Below are positions 1 through 5,821 of a stretch of DNA of 16,460 nt, in pieces. Positions within the stretch are counted from its first letter, which is position 1; the number at the start of each line of letters is the position of its first letter. A program made the position numbers and the translations under genes. The stretch is from positions 1-16,460 of the forward strand of contig JBAZQS010000017.1 in the NCBI GenBank assembly GCA_041645075.1. The letters are read 5' to 3'. Below the pieces are notes generated by a model. It was not told the origin of the DNA. It worked only from the letters and a program-made list of their open reading frames with translations, and did no database searches. The DNA is from JBAZQS01 sp041645075. Its GTDB lineage: Bacteria > Patescibacteriota > Patescibacteriia > 2-01-FULL-39-33.

Positions 1-1381
1 CTGAAGAAGTGGCCACACCCGTGAAATGAGCCGAGCCCACCACCGAGAGGGTGGAGGTGGGAGTGGCCCAATTAGAAACACCAACCACTAAATTACCAGT
101 GGTCGTGGCGTTGCCCTGGACCACAAATTTGGTGGTGGAAGCCGTGCCATCATTGGTGATGGTAAAATATCTGGTGCCGCCATAATAAGAGGCGCCATTA
201 TTGACTTCTAAATAATTGCCCGTGCCCGTTTGGGTAATCATTAAAGCGGTGGAGGAAGCCACACTCAAATTCTTATTGGCATAAATCCAGGCCGTGCCAT
301 TAATATTTGTCCAATCGGAATTGGGCGCGTCACCCAAGAAAGAATTATTTTCAACTATCAGGGTAGAAATATTGGAAGTGCCCACGCTAAGTGATCCTTC
401 AAGAGTTAAGCTCTTAGCAAAAGTGTCGCCTTCAGCATCCACTAAAAATTTAGTTAAGCTATTGACGTCCAAGGCCAAAAGATTGGAATCGGAAACAGCC
501 GAGGCCGGGTTAACATACAGGGTGGCATTGCTGGAATTGGTATTGGCCGCACCCGTGGCCCAGCTGGTAAAACTATGAGCTGTAGTAGGACTTTTGGAAA
601 AATAAACCCGGCCATCAAACTCGGCGTCGCCGGCCACATACAAATCACCGCCCGCCAGATCAAGATTATTAGCAACACCGCCCGCACCCACCCACAAACC
701 CTCCGAGGATGTGGCCACGCCCGTGAAGTGAGCCGAGCCGACCACGGTCAGGGTGGAGGTAGGTGCAGCCCAATTAACACTGCCCGTTCCCACTAATAAT
801 TTATTGGTCGTAGTAATATTGCTTAAACTTAAACCCAAATTGCTATCCAAAGCGAGTAGTTGATTGGCTGTGGCCGTGCTGGTCGCGTGAATCCCATCCA
901 CCATGTCGGCGTTGAAAGCGTAGGGCGAAGAAGTCAGTTTTTTTCTCGGACTAAACACCTCTTCAAATATGCCATCGCTGTTGGCGTCAAAACTTACTTT
1001 TAAATATAATAAGTCGCTATTGAAATCAATAGTTGAAAGCGCTGTGGAAGTGCCCAGCGGCGCCGAGAAAGCGCCATTGATTACTCGCACCACGCCGGCC
1101 GTGGTCGTAGCGGTCCATCTCTCGGTCCAGAGCAAATTACCGCCGCTTGGGTCATCATATATTTGGAATTTGAAATTATAATTGCCCGTGGCCAGGGAAA
1201 TGCCGTTGCTATCCGCGATTCGGCCTTGATAATTGATTTGTTTATTAATGCCCGCGGCGGCCTGGCTGGTTTGGGCCGTAGTAAAGCCAAACGCCAGCCA
1301 AGCCGCGATTATCGCAAATGGCACGACAAGTAAAATAATAAACCAAAGCATTCGGGAAATAGAATATTTTTTCCGATTCAT
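1..1381 (-). CDS. Large secreted/surface repeat protein, N-terminal part (runs off the window)
   Basis: Read on the minus strand, one open frame runs from an ATG at 1381 past base 1. The first 43 residues look like a signal peptide: basic n-region MNRKKYSISR, a hydrophobic stretch (about residues 11-33), then a small-residue end TSQAAA. Next is an INYQGRIAD...GNYNFKFQIYD module (about residues 49-75) and, near residue 145, SPRKKLTSSPYAFNADMVDG; both are typical of the start of very large bacterial exoproteins. The rest is rich in Ser/Thr/Asn/Gly with recurring VGSAHFTGVATSS units. It is probably exported and displayed on the cell surface, perhaps as an adhesin; ligand unknown. The start is uncertain: the frame stays open upstream with in-frame ATGs at 1426, 1486, 1495 and 1552, the last 2 bp after the HTH stop. 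1381 was chosen because it gives a normal signal peptide. Probably co-transcribed with the HTH gene. Confidence 0.8.
   Translation of the reverse strand, partial: MNRKKYSISRMLWFIILLVVPFAIIAAWLAFGFTTAQTSQAAAGINKQINYQGRIADSNGISLATGNYNFKFQIYDDPSGGNLLWTERWTATTTAGVVRVINGAFSAPLGTSTALSTIDFNSDLLYLKVSFDANSDGIFEEVFSPRKKLTSSPYAFNADMVDGIHATSTATANQLLALDSNLGLSLSNITTTNKLLVGTGSVNWAAPTSTLTVVGSAHFTGVATSSEGLWVGAGGVANNLDLAGGDLYVAGDAEFDGRVYFSKSPTTAHSFTSWATGAANTNSSNATLYVNPASAVSDSNLLALDVNSLTKFLVDAEGDTFAKSLTLEGSLSVGTSNISTLIVENNSFLGDAPNSDWTNINGTAWIYANKNLSVASSTALMITQTGTGNYLEVNNGASYYGGTRYFTITNDGTASTTKFVVQGNATTTGNLVVGVSNWATPTSTLSVVGSAHFTGVATSS
6..776 (-). repeat. Two copies of a coding repeat in the surface protein, 702 bp apart
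   Basis: The DNA at about 6-74 and 708-776 is nearly identical, and both encode STL(S/T)VVGSAHFTGVATSS. The offset is 702 bp, exactly 234 codons, so the copies are in frame. A long modular repeat unit is likely, with more copies beyond the left edge of the window. Confidence 0.75.
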
Positions 1382-1554
1382 TTTTGAATCGCCCCCAATT
1401 AAATTGTGGCGGGAATTAAATCGCATACCGCTATATAAACTTCTTTGGTTGTGTCTTATGAAGACGCCCAAGATTTTTCGCGCCATATTAACCATTCCCC
1501 CGCGAGGCGGATTTGACGGCTTTCTGAATTTTTCAATCGTCAAAAAACTCATAT

Positions 1555-1752
1555 TTATCTTCTCTTTTTGCGTTTAGTAATTTTCCTTGAATATATAAAC
1601 TTAATTAAATCGCGCTCAAAAATACGGTAGGTTCTTCTACCGATTTGAGAGACAGGTAATTCGCCCGAATCAATCCAACGATAAATCGTCTTGAGGGAGA
1701 CCCCAAGCTTCTTGGCTACCTGTTCCATTGACAACAGTTCGTAACCTGGCAT
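1555..1752 (-). CDS. Small excisionase-type (HTH_17/MerR-like) DNA-binding protein, 65 aa
   Basis: The protein starts MPGYELLSMEQVAKKLGVS and continues KTIYRWIDSGELP, a winged helix-turn-helix of the excisionase/HTH_17 type (about residues 8-35), followed by a wing-like GRRTYRI and a very basic tail (KRKKRR). Proteins of this shape bind DNA as small transcription factors or recombination directionality factors. No integrase or att site is visible, so a regulator is more likely. It is the first gene of a probable two-gene unit with the surface protein downstream. Its own promoter carries a perfect palindrome over the -35, so autoregulation is plausible (inference). No clear Shine-Dalgarno precedes the ATG; a GAAA-loop hairpin sits there instead. 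An internal ATG at codon 9 is a less likely start. Confidence 0.8.
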   Translation of the reverse strand: MPGYELLSMEQVAKKLGVSLKTIYRWIDSGELPVSQIGRRTYRIFERDLIKFIYSRKITKRKKRR

Positions 1753-1757
1753 AATCA

Positions 1758-1771
1758 GCCCATTTCTGGGC
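1758..1771 (-). promoter_or_regulatory. GNRA-type hairpin just before the HTH start codon
   Basis: On the mRNA strand GCCCA-GAAA-TGGGC forms a 5-bp stem with a GAAA tetraloop, ending 5 nt before the ATG at 1752. It occupies the place where a Shine-Dalgarno would be, so it may influence translation of the HTH gene (inference). Confidence 0.4.
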
Positions 1772-1807
1772 GCTATTTAATTAGGTTGTGGCTAGTTTTA
1801 TACGGTA

Positions 1808-1837
1808 ATTATAAAATAAGATGTCCTCTAAAGTCAA
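1808..1837 (-). promoter_or_regulatory. Sigma70-type promoter of the HTH gene and surface protein
   Basis: The minus strand shows TTGACT (1837-1832), an 18-bp spacer, then a perfect TATAAT (1813-1808). The predicted transcript starts near 1801, about 50 nt before the HTH start. Confidence 0.75.
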
Positions 1838-1847
1838 ATAGAGGACA
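1822..1847. promoter_or_regulatory. Palindromic operator over the HTH promoter -35
   Basis: TGTCCTCTA (1822-1830) and TAGAGGACA (1839-1847) form a perfect 9-bp inverted repeat with an 8-bp spacer that contains most of the -35 box. This placement suits repression. Two more TGTCC half-sites lie 10 bp apart at 1912 and 1922. The binding protein may be the HTH gene product (inference). Confidence 0.7.
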
Positions 1848-1849
1848 CC

Positions 1850-1910
1850 TGTGGATAACTAATATCTTAAATTATACCTTATATATATTTAATATCTTTA
1901 ATTATACTTA
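1850..1910. other. Exact DnaA-box sequence next to AT-rich direct repeats
   Basis: TGTGGATAA (1850-1858) is the reverse complement of the consensus DnaA box TTATCCACA. It is followed by two AT-rich direct repeats of 21-22 bp, TAATATCTTAAATTATACC... at 1860-1881 and TAATATCTTTAATTATACT... at 1890-1910, 30 bp apart. Only one exact box is present, so an origin is not claimed. Confidence 0.35.
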
Positions 1911-1970
1911 ATGTCCGTATATGTCCGCTACAATATTCAGCTTTAAGCTAAATTTAAATAATTTATAAAT

Positions 1971-1995
1971 AAAAAACAATGCCATTTTTAGCATT
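1971..1995 (-). terminator. Weak intrinsic terminator downstream of the DUF559 gene
   Basis: On the minus strand a 5-bp stem AATGC/GCATT with an 8-nt loop is followed by GTTTTTTATTT. The stem is short and lies about 200 bp past the DUF559 stop, so the call is tentative. Confidence 0.35.
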
Positions 1996-2017
1996 ATTTT
2001 TGCTAATTATTTAAATT

Positions 2018-2165
2018 CCCTCTCCTCTGGAGGAGAGGGTAGGGTGAGGAGGTAAGAAAACAGATTCCCCTCACCCCAACCCTCTCCCATTAGGGAGAGG
2101 GGGGAAAGAAGAGAAGGGCGCTTGGCATCCCCCTCTCCTCCAGAGGAGAGGGTAGGGTGAGGAGG
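2018..2165. repeat. Three CCCTCTCC-type palindromes on the 3' side of the DUF559 gene
   Basis: There are three hairpins: 2018-2039 (10-bp stem CCCTCTCCTC), 2080-2101 (9-bp stem CCCTCTCCC, loop ATTA) and 2131-2152 (10-bp stem). Copies 1 and 3 are followed by TAGGGTGAGGAGG; copy 2 is in the opposite orientation, preceded by CCCCTCACCCCAA. A fourth copy lies beyond the gene at 2570-2603. These are short palindromic elements of the REP/MITE kind. Confidence 0.85.
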
Positions 2166-2194
2166 GAATCCGAGTGAGAAGGGTATTTAAAAAA

Positions 2195-2551
2195 TTACCT
2201 TAAAATATTTTCCGAAATATCATCTAAAACATTTTCCAAACTTTTATAAACCGCTAAATTATCATATCGTAATACTTTTATACCCAATGATTCAATATAA
2301 TCCTGTCTTTTCTTATCTTTGATTTCCGCATTTTCGGTCGCCGTATGCGAGCCGCCGTCAATTTCAATCACCACTTTTGCTTCAGAACAATAAAAATCAA
2401 CTACATATTTGCCGATGCTATGCTGACGGCGAAATTTTATGCCGTTAAGTCGTCTATTTTTTATTTTTTTCCATAATACCGATTCGGCCGATGGCATTGC
2501 CTTTCGCAATGTGCGCCGTAATGCGGTTTGTTTTTTTAAATAGTTGACCAT
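2195..2551 (-). CDS. DUF559 (Vsr-like fold) nuclease-like protein, 118 aa
   Basis: Features of the DUF559 family are clear: LRKAMPSAESVLWKKIKNRR (about residues 14-33), then IKFRRQHSIGKYVVDFYC, then VVIEIDGGSH, then a late ...LGIKVLRYDN block. The D of VDFYC and the E/D of IEIDG match the acidic core of the PD-(D/E)XK/Vsr-like endonuclease fold. Family members are usually about 110-130 aa and their substrate is unknown. The ATG at 2551 is chosen because it starts just before the conserved region; a GTG at 2578 inside the flanking repeat would add 9 residues. The AGGTGAG upstream of the start comes from the tail of the flanking palindrome. Both sides of the gene carry copies of the same palindrome family in inverted orientation, which suggests a mobile or repeat-associated gene (inference). 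Confidence 0.85.
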   Translation of the reverse strand: MVNYLKKQTALRRTLRKAMPSAESVLWKKIKNRRLNGIKFRRQHSIGKYVVDFYCSEAKVVIEIDGGSHTATENAEIKDKKRQDYIESLGIKVLRYDNLAVYKSLENVLDDISENILR

Positions 2552-2569
2552 AATTTTTTCACTCACCTG

Positions 2570-2640
2570 GCCCCTCACCCCACCCTCTCCCAGAGGGAGA
2601 GGGGAAATACAGAGAGGGAATGCTCCCAGAGAGAGAGGGT
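2570..2640. repeat. CCCTCTCC-type palindrome on the 5' side of the DUF559 gene
   Basis: CCCCTCACCCCA precedes a hairpin CCCTCTCCC-AGA-GGGAGAGGG (2583-2603); degenerate GAGAGGG fragments follow to 2639. It is the fourth copy of the 2018-2165 family and is inverted relative to the copy at 2131-2165. It fills the gap between efp and the DUF559 gene. Confidence 0.8.
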
Positions 2641-2645
2641 ATGGG

Positions 2646-3209
2646 TTACACTCTTTCCACGTATTCGCCGGTGTCAGTGTTTATTCTAATTATATCGCCG
2701 GCCTTAACGAAGAGGGGAACCTGAAGGCCAATGCCGGTTTCAATTTCCGCGGTTTTGGTCACCCGCCCTTGAGCGCTGTTGCCCTTGACTGCGTCCGGCG
2801 CCGAAATAACCTTGAGTTCCACTTTCGGCGGCAGGGAAATTGAGGCCGGATTATTATTAAAGTATAAAACATCAATTTTATCGCCCTCTTTCATCAAGCC
2901 GGCTTTATCGCCGACTGAATCGGCGCTGATAGAAAACTGCTCATAATCATCCTGTGCCATAAAATAATAATTATAGCCGTCATGATAAAGATAGTCGGCC
3001 TTTTTCCTTTGCAAATCGGCTTCTTCAATTTTATCGCCGGGATGGAAATTAATTTCCCTGACCTTGCCGTTAAGCAGGTTTTTCAATTTGGTCTGCATGA
3101 CCGGCTTTCTTTGCTGCATGCGGACAAAGCGGGCTTCGGCGACCGCGTATGGCTCGCCTTCGTAAATAATATTTAAACCCTTTTTAATGTCGTTTAAAGT
3201 GGAAAGCAT
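2646..3209 (-). CDS. efp: Translation elongation factor P, 187 aa
   Basis: EF-P relieves ribosome stalling at polyproline stretches. The protein begins MLSTLNDIKKGLNIIYEGEP, has the KLKNLLNGKVRE segment of domain I, the DYLYHDGYNYYFMAQDDYEQF segment of domain II, and the C-terminal GDIIRINTDTGEYVERV. At 187 aa it is the usual EF-P length. The ATG at 3209 lies 4 bp after the rpsR stop, which fits the family better than the TTG at 3227 that overlaps rpsR. Odd point: the tip loop, usually KPGKGQA or PGKGGA with a modified or functional lysine, reads FVRMQQRKPVMQTK here. By alignment Gln33 takes the lysine position, with Arg34-Lys35-Pro36 next to it. Last gene of the rpsF-ssb-rpsR-efp unit. Confidence 0.95.
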   Translation of the reverse strand: MLSTLNDIKKGLNIIYEGEPYAVAEARFVRMQQRKPVMQTKLKNLLNGKVREINFHPGDKIEEADLQRKKADYLYHDGYNYYFMAQDDYEQFSISADSVGDKAGLMKEGDKIDVLYFNNNPASISLPPKVELKVISAPDAVKGNSAQGRVTKTAEIETGIGLQVPLFVKAGDIIRINTDTGEYVERV

Positions 3210-3213
3210 AGAG

Positions 3214-3453
3214 CTATTTTGTGACAAAAGGCAAAATCGCCATTATCCTCGCTCTTTTTATGGCCTGCGCCAATTTCCGCTGATGAGCCGAGCAGACCCC
3301 GCTTCTTTTGCGGGGCACGATTTTAGAATATGACGAAGTAAAACGCCGCAACAACTGGCCGTTTTTATAGTCAATGTAATCCGCGCTGTTGACGCAAAAA
3401 TAACAGTATCGGTCTTTTTGCAGCAAATTTTTCTTTTGGCGGTTATGATTCAT
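3214..3453 (-). CDS. rpsR: 30S ribosomal protein bS18, 79 aa
   Basis: Small-subunit protein of the platform, partner of bS6. The sequence has the bS18 pattern: CYFC (about residues 17-20), IDYKNGQLLRRFTSSYSKIVPRKRSGVC (about 27-54), then HQRKLAQAIKRARIMAILPF. Length is normal. It sits in the conserved order rpsF-ssb-rpsR, 25 bp after the ssb stop. Two Cys pairs (CYFC and the later Cys) are kept, as in bS18 proteins that can bind zinc. Confidence 0.97.
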   Translation of the reverse strand: MNHNRQKKNLLQKDRYCYFCVNSADYIDYKNGQLLRRFTSSYSKIVPRKRSGVCSAHQRKLAQAIKRARIMAILPFVTK

Positions 3454-3478
3454 AATTTCTTATTGAGATTTAGTTTCC

Positions 3479-3952
3479 TTAAAATGGTATATCTTCAATT
3501 TTAATTTCTTCCTCGTCTTCTTTTTCTTTCACTTTATCGGCGGGGGCGGGCGGAAAGGCAGGCGCAACGCTTTCGCCGGCTGATTGGCTTCTCTCCGCTT
3601 CAAATGAACCGCCTTGGCCTTGATTCGGGCGGGGGCCAAGCTGGATATTTTCGGCGATGATTTCCGTTTTCCAATGTCTGACGCCGGCTTGGTCGTCCCA
3701 GTTTCTGGTTTGGATTCTGCCCTCCACCATGCATAGACGGCCCTTGGCCAGATATTGGCCGACGATTTCCGCCAATCTTCCCCAAGCCACGACATTATGA
3801 AATTCGGCCTGCTCTTGCTTTTGGCCCTGCTGGTCGGTCCAGACGCGGTTGCTCGCGACCGTAAAAGAAGCGACGGTCGTGCCATTGGCCGTGGTTCTCA
3901 CTTCCGGATTCTGGGTTAAGTTGCCGATGATGATTGCTTTGTTTAGATTCAT
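3479..3952 (-). CDS. ssb: Single-stranded DNA-binding protein, 157 aa
   Basis: Coats single-stranded DNA in replication and repair and recruits partners by its C-terminal tip. The OB fold (residues about 1-108) begins MNLNKAIIIGNLTQNPEVR and has NVVAWGRLAEIVGQYLAKG and VEGRIQTRNWDDQAG. A Gly/Gln/Pro-rich linker follows, and the protein ends in an acidic tip EEEIKIEDIPF, equivalent to the DDDIPF tail of other bacterial SSBs. It lies between rpsF and rpsR, 22 bp after rpsF, in the classical bacterial arrangement. Confidence 0.97.
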   Translation of the reverse strand: MNLNKAIIIGNLTQNPEVRTTANGTTVASFTVASNRVWTDQQGQKQEQAEFHNVVAWGRLAEIVGQYLAKGRLCMVEGRIQTRNWDDQAGVRHWKTEIIAENIQLGPRPNQGQGGSFEAERSQSAGESVAPAFPPAPADKVKEKEDEEEIKIEDIPF

Positions 3953-3974
3953 ATGGTTGAGTTAAGTTTATAAC

Positions 3975-4442
3975 TTAAATTATATTATCATCCTTTAAAA
4001 TTTCATCAAGTTTTTCATCTAAATTTTTAATTTTTATTTTCACTTCCTCCTCGGTTTTCTTTTTTTCTTTGGTATAGATTATTCTTTCACCGGCCGGGTG
4101 AATTCGGTCTTGAAACGCCCGGTCTTTTTTTCTTTTGATTTCGGCGGCGGTCATTTGGGGTTTTATAATTATCTGCGCTCGGATTATTTCCTTATCCAGG
4201 CGGAGTTCATTGTTGATTTGTGCCAATTTGGTTTCATCGGCCAAGGCAAATTCCGCCGCCTGATAATAGCCGTGGAGGATTTTTTTAATGGGATAGGCCA
4301 ATTTTTTCTTGCCTAAAAATTCTTCATAACCGATGGCGCCGCCGTATTTTTCAATAGTGGCGTTGATCTTTTTCTTGATTTGCTCCTTTTCCTCCTCGGT
4401 GTATTGATTAGAAACGATATACAGCAGTTCGTAATTTTTCAT
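3975..4442 (-). CDS. rpsF: 30S ribosomal protein bS6 with C-terminal extension, 155 aa
   Basis: bS6 binds bS18 on the platform of the small subunit. The core (about residues 1-95) starts MKNYELLYIVSNQYTEEEKEQ and has EEFLGKKKLAYPIKKILHGYY and an RLDKEIIRAQIIIKP strand. After residue 100 comes a charged Lys/Glu-rich tail of about 55 residues, so the protein is longer than the common 95-110 aa bS6. The tail (DRIHPAGERIIYTKEKKK...) looks partly disordered or helical. First gene of the operon, preceded by a promoter at 4468-4496. Confidence 0.93.
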   Translation of the reverse strand: MKNYELLYIVSNQYTEEEKEQIKKKINATIEKYGGAIGYEEFLGKKKLAYPIKKILHGYYQAAEFALADETKLAQINNELRLDKEIIRAQIIIKPQMTAAEIKRKKDRAFQDRIHPAGERIIYTKEKKKTEEEVKIKIKNLDEKLDEILKDDNII

Positions 4443-4467
4443 AATTTCTTGTTTTTAATTTAAATAG

Positions 4468-4496
4468 ATATTATCATGGATTAGAAAAAAAGGCAA
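4468..4496 (-). promoter_or_regulatory. Promoter of the rpsF-ssb-rpsR-efp operon
   Basis: Minus strand TTGCCT (4496-4491), 17-bp spacer, TAATAT (4473-4468), with TGA just before the -10 resembling an extended -10. The predicted start is about 20 nt upstream of the rpsF ATG. Confidence 0.55.
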
Positions 4497-4518
4497 GAGT
4501 TTGCTATTATACCAAGAG

Positions 4519-5691
4519 ATGGCAAAATATATTTTTATTTTAGGCAGAAATCCAGCGCTTTCTCAAGCCGAAATCTCGGCGGTTTTGCCGCATTTGAAAA
4601 TAATCAGAAAGAGCGACAAATTTTTAGTCGCGGAAAGTCCGGAAATTGATTGCCAGTCGGTTTTAGACCAGTTGGGCGGCACCATTAAAATCGGGCGTGT
4701 AATTGACCATAAAATTAACGAGAATTCCATTATTACGGAAATTTTAAAACAAAAAAAAGAAAATAAAATAAATTTCGGTTTTAGTTTTTATGGCGTTAAG
4801 CCCACCAAAATCGGCATGGAAATAAAAGGCGAATTAAAGAACCGGGGCATCAGCAGCCGATTGGTTGTTAGCCGCGAAGAAACGTTGTCATCCGTGGTGG
4901 TGACGAAAAATAAATGTCTGGAATTTTTGGTTTTGCCTGATTTTCTGGGCTTAACGGGCGCGGTGCAAAAATTTGAGGAATACGGTCGGCGCGATTATGG
5001 CCGTCCCGCCAGCGACGCGTTTGCCGGAATGCTGCCGCCCAAATTGGCCAAGATGATGCTCAATTTATCGCAGGCCAAAAAAAAGGGTATTATCTTAGAC
5101 CCCTTTTGCGGTTCGGGCACGATTTTGACCGAAGCCGCGGCCCTGGGCTATAAAAATTTGATTGGTTCTGACTTGTCGGAAAAAGCCGTTAAAGATACGG
5201 AAGAAAATTTAAAATGGCTTATGGCTCCTACCACCGCCCCGACGTCGCATCGGGGCGGGGGGAGATTTGATTTAGCTGATGTTAATTTTAAAATTGAGCA
5301 GGTTGATGTGAAAAGATTACCGGAAAAAATAAAATCAGCGGACGCGGTGGTGACCGAGCCGTATTTGGGCCCGGCGTTGCGGGGCAGACCAACCGAAAGC
5401 GAGATTAAGAAAATTATTTTTGAATTGGAAAAATTATATCTTGCCGCTTTCCGTAATTTTAAAAAAATTTTAAATCAGGATGGAAAAATCGTAATTATTT
5501 TTCCCGAGTGGCACATAGAACATAGGGTTTTTTCTTTAAATACTTTTCCGCAAATTCAAAAAGAGGGTTTTAAGCGGCTGGACCAAGGCGATTTGATTTA
5601 TAAAAGGAGCGGCCAAAAGGTCTGGCGGCTGGTTACGATTTGGGGTCTGTCTTCCTCCCTCTTACGAAGGGGGAGGCCAGGAGGGGGTTAA
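4519..5691 (+). CDS. TRM11-like SAM-dependent RNA methyltransferase, 390 aa
   Basis: The N-terminal half (about 1-155) begins MAKYIFILGRNPALSQAEI, as in TRM11/THUMP-type proteins of CPR bacteria. RRDYGRPASDAFAGMLPPKLAKMM (about 162-185) precedes a Rossmann methyltransferase domain with the SAM motif DPFCGSGTILTEA (about 198-210) and a motif IV reading VTEPYLGPA, where most N2-guanosine tRNA methyltransferases have DPPYG. Guanosine methylation of tRNA is the likely role, but the E in place of D leaves the exact reaction open. Two peptides come from DNA palindromes: about residues 239-249 (PTTAPTSHRGG) and the last 12 residues (SSLLRRGRPGGG), where the repeat supplies the stop codon. ATG 4519 is preferred to the upstream TTG at 4501. 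Divergent from rpsF with only 76 bp between the start codons. Confidence 0.82.
   Translation: MAKYIFILGRNPALSQAEISAVLPHLKIIRKSDKFLVAESPEIDCQSVLDQLGGTIKIGRVIDHKINENSIITEILKQKKENKINFGFSFYGVKPTKIGMEIKGELKNRGISSRLVVSREETLSSVVVTKNKCLEFLVLPDFLGLTGAVQKFEEYGRRDYGRPASDAFAGMLPPKLAKMMLNLSQAKKKGIILDPFCGSGTILTEAAALGYKNLIGSDLSEKAVKDTEENLKWLMAPTTAPTSHRGGGRFDLADVNFKIEQVDVKRLPEKIKSADAVVTEPYLGPALRGRPTESEIKKIIFELEKLYLAAFRNFKKILNQDGKIVIIFPEWHIEHRVFSLNTFPQIQKEGFKRLDQGDLIYKRSGQKVWRLVTIWGLSSSLLRRGRPGGG
5231..5261. repeat. Palindrome CGCCCCGA-TCGGGGCG inside the methyltransferase gene
   Basis: CCGCCCCGA (5234-5242), a 7-nt loop CGTCGCA, and TCGGGGCGG (5250-5258) form a perfect 9-bp stem. The copy at 12829-12857 has the same stem core and a matching 7-nt loop CGTTACA. 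The element is translated in frame without breaking the gene. Confidence 0.85.
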
Positions 5692-5750
5692 TTAACCCCT
5701 CCGAAATTTGCTTGAAGGCAAATTTGCGCCTCCCCTTCGTAAGGGGAGGC
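5654..5750. repeat. 97-bp compound palindrome at the methyltransferase 3' end
   Basis: Hairpin CCTCCCTCTT-ACG-AAGGGGGAGG (5654-5676) is answered by an inverted copy GCCTCCCCTT-CGT-AAGGGGAGGC (5728-5750). Between them lie GGAGGGGGTTAA/TTAACCCCTCC (5680-5702) and a hairpin AAATTTGC/GCAAATTT (5704-5725). The whole forms an imperfect long inverted repeat of MITE-like design. The methyltransferase stop codon TAA (5689-5691) lies inside it. A related half element is at 10156-10276. Confidence 0.85.
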
Positions 5751-5773
5751 AAGATTTTTAGAGAATTTAAAAA

Positions 5774-5800
5774 AGAGCGATTGATTTCGCTCTATTTTTT
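5774..5800. terminator. Bidirectional intrinsic terminator between convergent genes
   Basis: Stem AGAGCGA (5774-5780)/TCGCTCT (5787-5793), loop TTGATT, flanked by an A-run on the left and T-run on the right. It can stop transcription of the methyltransferase (+) and of the 98-aa gene (-). Confidence 0.8.
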
Positions 5801-5821
5801 ATATTAAGGACACGACAAATT

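Noticed and set aside
294..1577. Several plus-strand frames opposite the surface protein and HTH gene
   Set aside because: The minus strand encodes a continuous signal-peptide protein with known modules; the plus frames show no domain or start signal.
1850..1910. Replication origin
   Set aside because: Only one exact DnaA box and no dnaA/dnaN nearby; kept only as a weak observation.
2018..2165. CRISPR array
   Set aside because: Copies alternate in orientation, are unevenly spaced and lack spacers of uniform length.
3529..3885. Alternative frames inside ssb on the same strand
   Set aside because: SSB has full OB-fold and DIPF tail; the other frames are shadows.
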